From Burkholderiaceae bacterium (GTDB lineage: Bacteria; Pseudomonadota; Gammaproteobacteria; Burkholderiales; Burkholderiaceae_D), in NCBI GenBank assembly GCA_031261905.1, contig JAISIS010000188.1:1-6250 (forward strand): a DNA stretch of 6,250 nt. Reading direction: 5' to 3'. The stretch's first letter is position 1. Every line of letters begins with the position of its first letter. The notes beneath the pieces are model-generated. The model was not told where the DNA came from, made no database searches, and saw only the letters and a list, made by a program, of their open reading frames with translations. Shown here in pieces: positions 1-5,177 of this stretch. Both the position numbers and the translations under genes were made by a program.

Positions 1-149
1 GCGGTTTCCTGTGGCAATTCAGCGGGTTTAGGTGTTTCGTCAATGTCCGGGACGATTACGTCAAACGGTATGCGCAGGCGATTGAGCAATTCGCGCCGGT
101 AAACAGAACCGGATGCCAGGATCAGGTGCGGGAAGAGGGAGGCTGCCAT
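1..149 (-). CDS. yceF: Maf-family nucleoside triphosphate pyrophosphatase YceF (partial, N-terminus only)
   Basis: Only the first 49 codons are present; the gene continues past the left edge. Reading leftwards from the ATG at 149-147, the protein has the Maf N-terminal signature: a hydrophobic strand LILASGS (residues 9-15), then YRREL (17-21), and PDIDETP (34-40), which carries the conserved acidic residues of the family. Maf proteins are cytosolic house-cleaning pyrophosphatases that hydrolyse modified or non-canonical nucleotides to monophosphate and PPi; the YceF branch prefers 7-methyl-GTP. I choose YceF over YhdE because of the YRREL and DIDETP wording and because yceF lies divergent from yceD-rpmF in Escherichia coli and relatives. 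The frame has an in-frame TAA shortly upstream and no GTG or TTG in between, so this ATG is the only reasonable start. I see no clear Shine-Dalgarno sequence or promoter for it. Confidence 0.88.
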   Translation of the reverse strand, partial: MAASLFPHLILASGSVYRRELLNRLRIPFDVIVPDIDETPKPAELPQET

Positions 150-194
150 AAGAAACGAAGGTGGTTACAAAAAACTATCAAAATAGCGCATTTG

Positions 195-211
195 CCCTTT
201 GACGGAAAGGG
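195..211. repeat. Perfect inverted repeat in the divergent yceF-yceD promoter region
   Basis: CCCTTT (195-200) and AAAGGG (206-211) are exact reverse complements separated by GACGG. The repeat lies between two divergent genes and overlaps the candidate -35 element of yceD. That position suits a protein-binding operator. No T-tract follows directly on either strand, so a terminator is unlikely. The 6-bp arms are short, so chance is possible. Confidence 0.4.
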
Positions 212-228
212 GATATTATTGTTATTAT
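199..228 (+). promoter_or_regulatory. Candidate sigma-70 promoter for yceD
   Basis: TTGACG (199-204, five of six consensus positions) is followed by an 18-bp spacer and TATTAT (223-228, five of six). The predicted transcript would begin near 235, only about 10 bases before the yceD ATG, giving a very short leader. The -35 element lies inside the inverted repeat at 195-211. Confidence 0.5.
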
Positions 229-244
229 TACAGATTTTACGCTC

Positions 245-772
245 ATGCTGAATATGGAAGTTGTTCTTGAGGACTCCGGCGAGTTTGCCCGGAAGAACCA
301 GCAGCGTGAAGGCAGCATAAAAGTTGCGGATTTGAAGCGCCTGGCGGCAGCCTGCGTCAGCGCATCCGGGGAACTGCAATGGACGGTGCGGGGCAGCATA
401 AGCCAGTTTGGGTTCCCACAGCTTGACCTGGCCGTGAAAGGCCGTGTTGAGCTGATGTGCCAGCGCTGCCTTGAAGTGTTTTCCTTTGAACTGGACTCAC
501 GGTCAGCCATCATTCTTGCCGGTAGTGAGGAAGAGGCGGATGGCATTGAGGACAAGCTGGCGGCGGATGATGCAGTTGAGGTCATTGCCGCAGGTGATGT
601 GACGGATTTGCTGGTGCTGGTGGAAGATGAGGCGCTGTTGGCATTGCCGTTTTCTCCACGGCATGAGGTTTGTCCCGGCGCGACCGGATCGGTTGCGGGC
701 AGCTTGCGGGAATCGCCTTTCTCTGTTTTGCGTGGCCTGAAAACGGGAAAAGGCCAAAAGGGTGATGTGTAA
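245..772 (+). CDS. yceD: DUF177 / YceD family protein (23S rRNA accumulation protein)
   Basis: This 175-residue protein matches the YceD (DUF177) family in length and motifs. It has an N-terminal EFAR segment (13-16), a CxxC pair in ELMCQRCLE (C72, C75), and the family's most conserved stretch, VEDEALLALPFSPRHEVC (126-143), which ends in a further His/Cys pair. The C-terminus SPFSVLRGLK (157-166) matches the usual NPFAVLxxLK tail. YceD is needed for normal 23S rRNA levels in E. coli and plants; its biochemical role is not settled. The clustered Cys/His residues could bind a metal, which is inference. It is normally followed by rpmF, as here. The start is taken as ATG 245; ATG 254 is an alternative and neither has a good Shine-Dalgarno sequence. 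An in-frame TGA at 200-202 bounds the frame upstream. Confidence 0.92.
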   Translation: MLNMEVVLEDSGEFARKNQQREGSIKVADLKRLAAACVSASGELQWTVRGSISQFGFPQLDLAVKGRVELMCQRCLEVFSFELDSRSAIILAGSEEEADGIEDKLAADDAVEVIAAGDVTDLLVLVEDEALLALPFSPRHEVCPGATGSVAGSLRESPFSVLRGLKTGKGQKGDV

Positions 773-808
773 AAATGCAACACCAGAGTAAATTAATTGT
801 TGATGAAA

Positions 809-848
809 AAGCTGGCCGGGAAGGCGAACTTTCCGGGTTTCGCAGCTT
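809..848 (+). other. Nested hairpin between yceD and rpmF
   Basis: An outer 6-bp stem AAGCTG (809-814) / CAGCTT (843-848) encloses an inner stem CCGGGAA (816-822) / TTTCCGG (830-836, one G-U pair) with a 7-base loop. No U-tract follows, so it does not look like an intrinsic terminator. If yceD and rpmF are cotranscribed, this would be a stable structure between the cistrons and could act in RNA processing, stability or rpmF translation. The function is inferred only. Confidence 0.45.
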
Positions 849-861
849 GGTCGCATGAATG

Positions 862-870
862 TGTTAGAAT
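862..870 (+). promoter_or_regulatory. Candidate extended -10 promoter for rpmF
   Basis: TG at 862-863, one base, then TAGAAT (865-870) forms an extended -10 element with five of six consensus positions. No good -35 is visible at 16-18 bp, as expected for this promoter class. Transcription would begin near 877, leaving about a 20-base leader that includes the rpmF Shine-Dalgarno sequence. Confidence 0.42.
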
Positions 871-897
871 TTCCGAAATTTTGAATCAGGAGTAATT

Positions 898-1080
898 ATG
901 GCAGTCCAGCAAAATAAAAAATCGCCCTCGAAGCGCGGCATGCACCGTTCGCACAGTGCGCTCGTTGAGCCGAATTTGTCTGTTGAACCCGGCTCTGGCG
1001 AGAAGCACCGCCGTCACCATGTCAGCCCGAACGGCTACTATCGCGGCAAAAAGGTCATGAAGACCAAGAGTGAAGAGTAA
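898..1080 (+). CDS. rpmF: 50S ribosomal protein L32 (bL32)
   Basis: This 60-residue basic protein has the bL32 signature throughout: [19 protein letters not shown] at the N-terminus, then [17 protein letters not shown] (37-53) near the C-terminus. The length is typical. bL32 is a component of the large ribosomal subunit. It belongs to the Cys-free type; the four zinc-binding cysteines found in some bL32 proteins are absent, so it is not a zinc-regulated C+ paralogue. A strong AGGAG (888-892) lies 5 bases before the ATG. It sits downstream of yceD and upstream of plsX, the standard arrangement. A Rho-independent terminator begins 24 bases after the stop codon, so the short yceD-rpmF unit may end there, with reduced read-through into the lipid genes. 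Confidence 0.97.
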   Translation: MAVQQNKKSPSKRGMHRSHSALVEPNLSVEPGSGEKHRRHHVSPNGYYRGKKVMKTKSEE

Positions 1081-1090
1081 ATAATCCGGA

Positions 1091-1099
1091 TGGTATAAT
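1091..1099 (+). promoter_or_regulatory. Consensus extended -10 just upstream of the rpmF-plsX terminator
   Basis: TGG followed by TATAAT (1094-1099) is a perfect extended -10 element just after the rpmF stop codon. The hexamer at 17-bp spacing (TGAAGA) is a poor -35. A transcript would start near 1106, inside the first arm of the terminator at 1104-1136, so initiation here would leave that hairpin shortened at its base. It is a possible source of plsX-fab transcripts that weakens the terminator. Confidence 0.4.
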
Positions 1100-1103
1100 T
1101 GAC

Positions 1104-1140
1104 AATGGCGCAGCAGGTGTCAAACCGTGCGCCATTTTTT
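1104..1140 (+). terminator. Rho-independent terminator between rpmF and plsX
   Basis: AATGGCGCA (1104-1112) pairs perfectly with TGCGCCATT (1128-1136), a 9-bp stem with a GC-rich core. It runs into six T residues (1135-1140). The 15-base loop can form a small internal helix, GGT (1116-1118) with ACC (1124-1126). The reverse strand has no T-tract after the stem, so it acts on the plus strand only. It should end or attenuate yceD-rpmF transcripts before plsX. Confidence 0.85.
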
Positions 1141-1153
1141 ATGTTGTGCCAGG

Positions 1154-1183
1154 CTGAGAATTGTTGGAGGGCGGATATATAAT
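1154..1183 (+). promoter_or_regulatory. Candidate promoter immediately upstream of plsX
   Basis: CTGAGA (1154-1159, four of six) is followed by an 18-bp spacer and a perfect TATAAT (1178-1183). Transcription would begin near 1190, at or just after ATG 1188. A transcript from here would therefore be leaderless at ATG 1188 or would need the in-frame GTG at 1194. Its position after the terminator fits a separate promoter for the lipid genes, but the geometry is awkward. Confidence 0.35.
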
Positions 1184-1186
1184 CCG
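1166..1186 (+). promoter_or_regulatory. Distant Shine-Dalgarno and spacer hairpin of plsX
   Basis: GGAGG (1166-1170) lies 17 bases before ATG 1188, too far for normal initiation. The gap contains the inverted repeat CGGAT (1172-1176) / ATCCG (1182-1186) with a 5-base ATATA loop. Folding this would bring the site next to the start codon. The stem is short, so this is a hypothesis. Confidence 0.35.
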
Positions 1187-1187
1187 T

Positions 1188-2303
1188 ATGGGTGTGGCTC
1201 AGAGCGAATCCGATAGCATAAAGATTTCTATTGACTGCATGGGCGGGGATCACGGCGTATCCGTGACGGTTCCCGCGTGTATTGCTTTTCTGGAAAAAAC
1301 GCCCGACGCGGAGTTGATTCTGGTCGGCGTGCAGGAGCATATAACGGAGCAACTGAAAAAGCTGCGGGCGGAAAATCATCCGCGTATTACCGTCCGGAAC
1401 GCGACGGAAATCGTGAAAATGGATGACCCGCTGGAAATCGCGCTACGCAACAAAAGAGATTCTTCCATGCGCGTAGCCATTGAGCAGGTCAAGGCCGCAC
1501 AGGCAAAGGCCTGTGTTTCCGCTGGCAACACAGGCGCGCTGATGGCGATATCCCGCTACCTTCTGAAAACGCTGCCCGGTGTTGACAGGCCGGCTATTTG
1601 CGCTATCCTCCCCAACCAGAAGGGCGGTCCGACCTATGCGCTGGATCTGGGCGCCAATGTCGATTGTGAAGCCGAACATCTGCACCAGTTCGCCATCATG
1701 GGTTCCATCCTGTTTGCGGCAATTGAAGGGAAGCCTGCTCCCCGTGTCGGTTTGCTCAACGTGGGAACCGAAGAAATCAAGGGTAACGAGCTTGTCAAAC
1801 ATACAGGCGAATTGCTTCGCCAGGAAGCCCAAAGGGGCGCGCTGAACTATCTCGGCAATGTGGAAGGCAATGATTTGTTTGAAGGTACCTGCGATGTGGT
1901 TGTGTGCGATGGCTTTGTCGGGAATGTAACCCTGAAGTCGGTGGAGGGACTTGGCCGCTTCTTCCGGCATGTTCTCGTTTCGGAATTCAAAAGCAATCCG
2001 CTGACCATGCTTGGCGCATGGCTGGCAAGCCGCGCGCTCCATTCCATACGCGAAAGGCTGAATCCTTCGCGTTTCAACGGCGCCAGCCTTCTGGGCCTGC
2101 GCGGCCTGGTTTTCAAAAGTCATGGCAGCGCGGACGCCTTCGCATTTGAATGCGCGATCAGGCGTGCGTATGATGCCGTCAACAGCGATGTTATGTTGCG
2201 CATATCAGCCATGATGGCGGAATTTCTGCGAAAATCCGAAGGTGGGGATGAGGCGCAACCGGAAACAAAAAAACGAAAAGTACAGGAACAGAAATCAGCA
2301 TGA
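1188..2303 (+). CDS. plsX: Phosphate acyltransferase PlsX (acyl-ACP:phosphate transacylase)
   Basis: From ATG 1188 the product is 371 residues. PlsX transfers the acyl chain of acyl-ACP to inorganic phosphate, giving acyl-phosphate for the PlsY acyltransferase and so starting phospholipid synthesis; it is a peripheral membrane enzyme. Family motifs in order are [11 protein letters not shown] (13-23), [10 protein letters not shown] (111-120), [13 protein letters not shown] (189-201), [12 protein letters not shown] (240-251) and [21 protein letters not shown] (296-316). The core begins near residue 11 and the lysine/glutamine-rich tail (about 350-371) is longer than in many homologues, which explains a length above the usual 330-350. 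The open frame also reaches a TTG at 1161, and GTG 1194 is a further candidate. I prefer ATG 1188 because homologues start close to the ISID strand, but the Shine-Dalgarno spacing is unusual. The stop overlaps the fabH start as ATGA, implying translational coupling. Confidence 0.94.
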   Translation: MGVAQSESDSIKISIDCMGGDHGVSVTVPACIAFLEKTPDAELILVGVQEHITEQLKKLRAENHPRITVRNATEIVKMDDPLEIALRNKRDSSMRVAIEQVKAAQAKACVSAGNTGALMAISRYLLKTLPGVDRPAICAILPNQKGGPTYALDLGANVDCEAEHLHQFAIMGSILFAAIEGKPAPRVGLLNVGTEEIKGNELVKHTGELLRQEAQRGALNYLGNVEGNDLFEGTCDVVVCDGFVGNVTLKSVEGLGRFFRHVLVSEFKSNPLTMLGAWLASRALHSIRERLNPSRFNGASLLGLRGLVFKSHGSADAFAFECAIRRAYDAVNSDVMLRISAMMAEFLRKSEGGDEAQPETKKRKVQEQKSA

Positions 2304-3286
2304 CGACTTATGCAAAAATAATCGGCACCGGCAGTTGCCTGCCGCCCAGGCGCGTCACGAATGATGAACTGACCGCCATCCTGGCTGCGGACGGTGTGGA
2401 AACCTCTGATGAGTGGATCCGCTCCCGCAGTGGTATTGCAGCCCGGCACTATGTCGATGATGGTGTGATGTCAAGCGATCTGGGCGTCGAAGCCGCGAAA
2501 AAGGCGCTGGACATGGCCAGCGTGGAAGCAGGTGAAATTGATTTGATTATCGTTGCGACTGCAACGCCTGATTTTCTGGGAGGCTTTCCCAATACGGCCT
2601 GCGTGATCCAGGACAAGCTGGGTATCAAAAACGGGTGTGCCGCAATGGATGTGCAGGCGGTTTGCAGCGGTTTCGTTTATGCCCTTTCCGTGGCGGACAA
2701 CTTTATTCGGGCCGGTGTTCATAAAAAGGCGCTGGTCATCGGTGCGGAAGTGTATTCCCGCATTCTGGATTTCAAGGATCGCACGACCTGCGTGCTCTTT
2801 GGCGACGGCGCCGGCGCGGTAGTGCTGAGTGCCTCGGAAGAGCCTGGCATCATGGGGTCGCGCCTCCACGCAGATGGAAGCTATGGCGATATCCTTTATA
2901 TGACCGGCAAGCTGACCAATGGCGCGATTGACGGGCAGGCCTTCCTCTATATGGATGGCACGGCGGTTTACAAGCTGGCTGTGACGCTGATGGACAAGGT
3001 GGGTCTGGAAGTGCTGGAAATGACCGGTATGTCCGTATCGGATGTTGACTGGCTGATTCCGCATCAGGCCAATATCCGTATCATGCAGAGCGCCGCCAGG
3101 AAAATGGGTGTTTCCAGGGAACATGTCGTTGAAACGGTTGATCAGCACGCCAATACCTCGGCCGCCTCCATACCGCTTGCGCTGGATACGGCTGTGCGGG
3201 ACGGGCGCATCAAGCCCGGACAGAATGTATTGATGGTCGCTCTTGGCGGCGGCTTGACCTGGGGCGCGGTTCTGGCAAAAATGTAG
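2300..3286 (+). CDS. fabH: 3-oxoacyl-ACP synthase III (FabH, KAS III)
   Basis: This 328-residue condensing enzyme starts fatty-acid elongation by joining acetyl-CoA to malonyl-ACP. The catalytic triad is intact: Cys122 in [12 protein letters not shown], His255 in [10 protein letters not shown] and Asn285 in [10 protein letters not shown]. The N-terminal half has the typical [15 protein letters not shown] (36-50) and [11 protein letters not shown] (166-176), and the C-terminus has the glycine-rich GGGLTWGA loop (316-323). Length is normal. Two differences from FabH proteins I remember are an apparent two-residue Gly-Gly insertion before FPNTA (97-101) and Ala284 where HGNTSAAS is common. Neither touches the catalytic residues. 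The ATG overlaps the plsX stop by 4 bases; the best upstream purine run, AGGAA (2284-2288), is 11 bases away, so coupling to plsX translation probably matters. Confidence 0.97.
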   Translation: MTTYAKIIGTGSCLPPRRVTNDELTAILAADGVETSDEWIRSRSGIAARHYVDDGVMSSDLGVEAAKKALDMASVEAGEIDLIIVATATPDFLGGFPNTACVIQDKLGIKNGCAAMDVQAVCSGFVYALSVADNFIRAGVHKKALVIGAEVYSRILDFKDRTTCVLFGDGAGAVVLSASEEPGIMGSRLHADGSYGDILYMTGKLTNGAIDGQAFLYMDGTAVYKLAVTLMDKVGLEVLEMTGMSVSDVDWLIPHQANIRIMQSAARKMGVSREHVVETVDQHANTSAASIPLALDTAVRDGRIKPGQNVLMVALGGGLTWGAVLAKM

Positions 3287-3307
3287 CCCGTTTGAACTTT
3301 CCTTTTA

Positions 3308-3317
3308 TTAACGTTAA
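3308..3317. repeat. 10-bp perfect palindrome in the fabH-fabD gap
   Basis: TTAACGTTAA is self-complementary and lies in the 49-bp gap between fabH and fabD, the only gap within the plsX-fabG run. It does not resemble the FadR or FabR operators of E. coli as I remember them. No convincing promoter is visible (TTGAAC at 3292-3297 lacks a good -10). It could be an operator for an internal promoter or chance in AT-rich DNA. Confidence 0.3.
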
Positions 3318-3335
3318 CCCGTACAGAAATCAGAT

Positions 3336-4268
3336 ATGCCCAGATTTGCTTTTGTGTTTCCCGGCCAGGGTTCCCAGGCAGTTGGAATGCTGAATGGTTT
3401 TGCAGGCAATCCGGTGGTTGCCGAAACCATGGCTGAAGCGTCCGACGCCATCCAGATGGATATTGCCAGGCTGATTGCCGAAGGTCCGAAAGAAGACCTT
3501 GATCTCACCACAAATACCCAGCCTGTTATGCTGAGCGCCTCGGTCGCGTTTTATCGCGCCTGGCTGGCGGCTGGCGGCGCCAGACCGGAAGTGGTTGCCG
3601 GTCACAGCCTTGGAGAATTTTCCGCACTGGTTGCGGCAGGTGTTATTCCCTTTGCCGATGCGGTTCGTCTTGTGCGTTTTCGCGCACAGGCCATGCAGGA
3701 AGCGGTGCCGGTCGGGCAGGGCGGTATGGCCGCTATCCTGGGGCTTTCAGATGAGGCGGTGAAAGAAGCCTGTGCCGAAGCGGCCCAGGGAGAAGTGGTT
3801 GAACCGGCCAATTTCAATGCGCCCTCGCAACTGGTGATTGCCGGTCATAAAAGCGCGCTGGAGCGCGCCTGTGCGGCGGCAAAGGCCAAAGGGGCCAAGC
3901 GGGCCATTATGTTGCCGGTTTCCGCTCCGTTCCATTCTTCGCTGCTGTCGCCCGCTTCGGAGCGCCTGCGGGAATACATGGCGAAGCTGACATTTTCCGC
4001 ACCGGAAATACCGGTGATTAATAATGTGGATGTCGCAATGGAAAATAATCCCGAAGCGATCAGGGATGCGCTGGTCAGGCAGGTCGCCAGTTCTGTCCGC
4101 TGGGTGGAAACCATCCGGAAGATGGCGTCCATGGGCATTACGCATATTGTGGAATGCGGTCCGGGCCGGGTTCTGGCAGGCCTTTCGCGCCGTATAGAAG
4201 GATCGCTGACAGGTGAGGCGATTGTGGATCAGGCTTCCCTTGACAACGTGCTGGAGTTGCTGAAATGA
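3336..4268 (+). CDS. fabD: Malonyl CoA-ACP transacylase (FabD)
   Basis: This 310-residue protein transfers malonyl from CoA to the phosphopantetheine arm of ACP, supplying the extender unit. It has the oxyanion-hole motif FPGQGSQ (8-14, Gln11), the nucleophile elbow GHSLGEFSA (89-97) with Ser91, Arg116 in RFRAQAMQEAVP (114-125) that binds the malonyl carboxylate, and catalytic His200 in VSAPFHSSLL (195-204). NNVD (229-232), Gln249 and ECGPGRVLAGL (273-283) complete the family pattern. Length matches E. coli FabD (about 309). The ATG has no recognisable Shine-Dalgarno sequence; instead it is preceded by ACAGAAATCAG, the same 11 bases found before fabH. The last codons overlap fabG as ATGA. Confidence 0.97.
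   Translation: MPRFAFVFPGQGSQAVGMLNGFAGNPVVAETMAEASDAIQMDIARLIAEGPKEDLDLTTNTQPVMLSASVAFYRAWLAAGGARPEVVAGHSLGEFSALVAAGVIPFADAVRLVRFRAQAMQEAVPVGQGGMAAILGLSDEAVKEACAEAAQGEVVEPANFNAPSQLVIAGHKSALERACAAAKAKGAKRAIMLPVSAPFHSSLLSPASERLREYMAKLTFSAPEIPVINNVDVAMENNPEAIRDALVRQVASSVRWVETIRKMASMGITHIVECGPGRVLAGLSRRIEGSLTGEAIVDQASLDNVLELLK
4253..4256 (+). promoter_or_regulatory. Ribosome binding site favouring the upstream fabG ATG
   Basis: GGAG lies inside the fabD coding end, 8 bases before ATG 4265 and 14 bases before the second in-frame ATG at 4271. The spacing supports the upstream ATG, which overlaps the fabD stop. Confidence 0.6.
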
Positions 4269-5020
4269 ATATGAAACATCTGAAGGGCAAGGTTGCTCTG
4301 GTTACGGGCGCTTCACGCGGCATTGGTAACGCCATCGCGCTGGAACTGGCGCGTCAGGGCGCTACGGTTGTCGGTACGGCAACATCGGAATCAGGCGCGG
4401 CATCCATTACGGAGGCGCTGCTGCAAATCCGTCCTGACGCCGGCAAGGGTGTGGTGCTGGAGGCGAGCGACGTCGCCCGCTGCCTGGCTGTAGTGGAGGA
4501 AACGCAAAAAGCCTATGCCGCAATTCATATTCTCGTGAACAATGCAGGCATTACCAGGGATAATCTGGCAATGCGCATGAAAGAGGAAGAATGGGATCAG
4601 GTGATCGCAGTCAATCTGGGTGCGGCGGCGCGTCTTTCCAGAGCGGTGTTGCGGGGCATGATGAAACAGCGCGATGGCCGGATCATCAATATCTCCTCGG
4701 TCGTGGGGTCCATGGGCAATGCCGGTCAGATGAGTTATGCTGCTTCAAAGGCGGGTATGGAAGGCATGAGCCGCGCTCTGGCGCGCGAGGTGGGTAATCG
4801 CAATATTACCGTCAATTGCATCGCGCCCGGATTTATTGATACCGATATGACAAAACAACTGACGGAAGAGCAGGCAAACGCCATGCTTTCCCAGATTCCG
4901 CTGGGCCGTTTTGGCACACCGGAAGATGTTGCATTTGCCGCGGCCTTCCTGGCATCACCGCAAGCATCCTACATTACAGGCGCGGTGTTGCACGTCAATG
5001 GCGGCATGTTTATGAACTGA
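4265..5020 (+). CDS. fabG: 3-oxoacyl-ACP reductase (FabG)
   Basis: This 251-residue short-chain dehydrogenase reduces 3-ketoacyl-ACP to 3-hydroxyacyl-ACP with NADPH in each elongation cycle; family members are tetramers. The Rossmann motif TGASRGIG is at 14-21, NNAG at 92-95, Asn117 in AVNLGA, the catalytic serine in NISSVVG (Ser145 by alignment with E. coli FabG), and YAASK with Tyr158 and Lys162. APGFIDTDMT (187-196) and the C-terminal ITGAVLHVNGGMFMN (237-251) are FabG-typical. Length is a few residues above the usual 244-248 because of the N-terminal MNMKHLKGK. Its start overlaps the fabD stop by 4 bases, giving probable translational coupling. I see no intrinsic terminator immediately after it, so read-through into acpP is possible. 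Confidence 0.97.
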   Translation: MNMKHLKGKVALVTGASRGIGNAIALELARQGATVVGTATSESGAASITEALLQIRPDAGKGVVLEASDVARCLAVVEETQKAYAAIHILVNNAGITRDNLAMRMKEEEWDQVIAVNLGAAARLSRAVLRGMMKQRDGRIINISSVVGSMGNAGQMSYAASKAGMEGMSRALAREVGNRNITVNCIAPGFIDTDMTKQLTEEQANAMLSQIPLGRFGTPEDVAFAAAFLASPQASYITGAVLHVNGGMFMN

Positions 5021-5031
5021 CCCCGAAAGAA

Positions 5032-5061
5032 GTGAATTTTCAGGCGATTTTTGAATATAAT
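5032..5061 (+). promoter_or_regulatory. Candidate distal promoter of acpP
   Basis: A perfect TATAAT (5056-5061) lies 18 bp after a weak -35-like GTGAAT (5032-5037). Predicted initiation is near 5068, giving about a 110-base leader to acpP. Support rests mainly on the -10. Confidence 0.35.
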
Positions 5062-5067
5062 TAACCT

Positions 5068-5097
5068 TTGACCTTGAAAACCGGAAACAACTACAAC
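5068..5097 (+). promoter_or_regulatory. Candidate middle promoter of acpP
   Basis: TTGACC (5068-5073, five of six) and TACAAC (5092-5097, four of six) are separated by 18 bp. Predicted initiation is near 5104, giving about a 74-base leader. Confidence 0.32.
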
Positions 5098-5123
5098 CCA
5101 AAGCGAAATTTTCAGCACAAACC

Positions 5124-5144
5124 TGCTAAAATGCGCGCATTTTA
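5124..5144 (+). promoter_or_regulatory. Proximal acpP promoter with GC-rich discriminator, inside an 18-bp palindrome
   Basis: TG at 5124-5125, C, then TAAAAT (5127-5132) forms an extended -10. The next bases, GCGCGCA (5133-5139), make a GC-rich discriminator, the hallmark of promoters inhibited by ppGpp. The -10, discriminator and predicted start near 5139 all fall within TAAAATGCGCGCATTTTA (5127-5144), an exact 18-bp palindrome, so a bound dimer would cover the promoter core. No strong -35 is visible. The leader would be about 39 bases. Confidence 0.55.
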
Positions 5145-5177
5145 ATTACCAATCATTTTAATAACTGGAGCCAACAA

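Noticed and set aside
150..244. Promoter for yceF on the minus strand
   Set aside because: TATTTT- and TTGATA-like hexamers exist but not at acceptable spacing to one another.
178..783. Long minus-strand open frame antisense to yceD, encoding a serine-rich product
   Set aside because: It lies opposite a clear DUF177 gene, has low-complexity composition typical of a shadow frame, and matches no family I recognise.
1099..1104. Perfect TTGACA hexamer
   Set aside because: No acceptable -10 lies 16-18 bp downstream (the region is the terminator loop). It overlaps the TATAAT at 1094-1099 and is probably incidental.
1081..1194. Similar strings ATAATCCGGATGG (1081-1093) and ATAATCCGTATGG (1179-1191)
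   Set aside because: Twelve of 13 bases match in two copies about 98 bp apart, but the match decays immediately on both sides and it is not an obvious repeat family.
1443..2123. 226-codon minus-strand open frame antisense to plsX
   Set aside because: plsX on the plus strand has all family motifs; the antisense product shows no recognisable domain or start signals.
2267..2291. KKRKV in the PlsX tail, resembling a eukaryotic nuclear localisation signal
   Set aside because: A short lysine-rich tail on a bacterial housekeeping enzyme; similarity is by chance.
2471..3148. 225-codon minus-strand open frame antisense to fabH
   Set aside because: Histidine- and asparagine-rich shadow of the fabH coding strand with no family resemblance.
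5127..5144. The acpP palindrome read as a terminator for fabG
   Set aside because: As RNA it would have only about two G-C pairs in a 7-bp stem, with its T residues inside the stem. The fit to a promoter/operator is much better.
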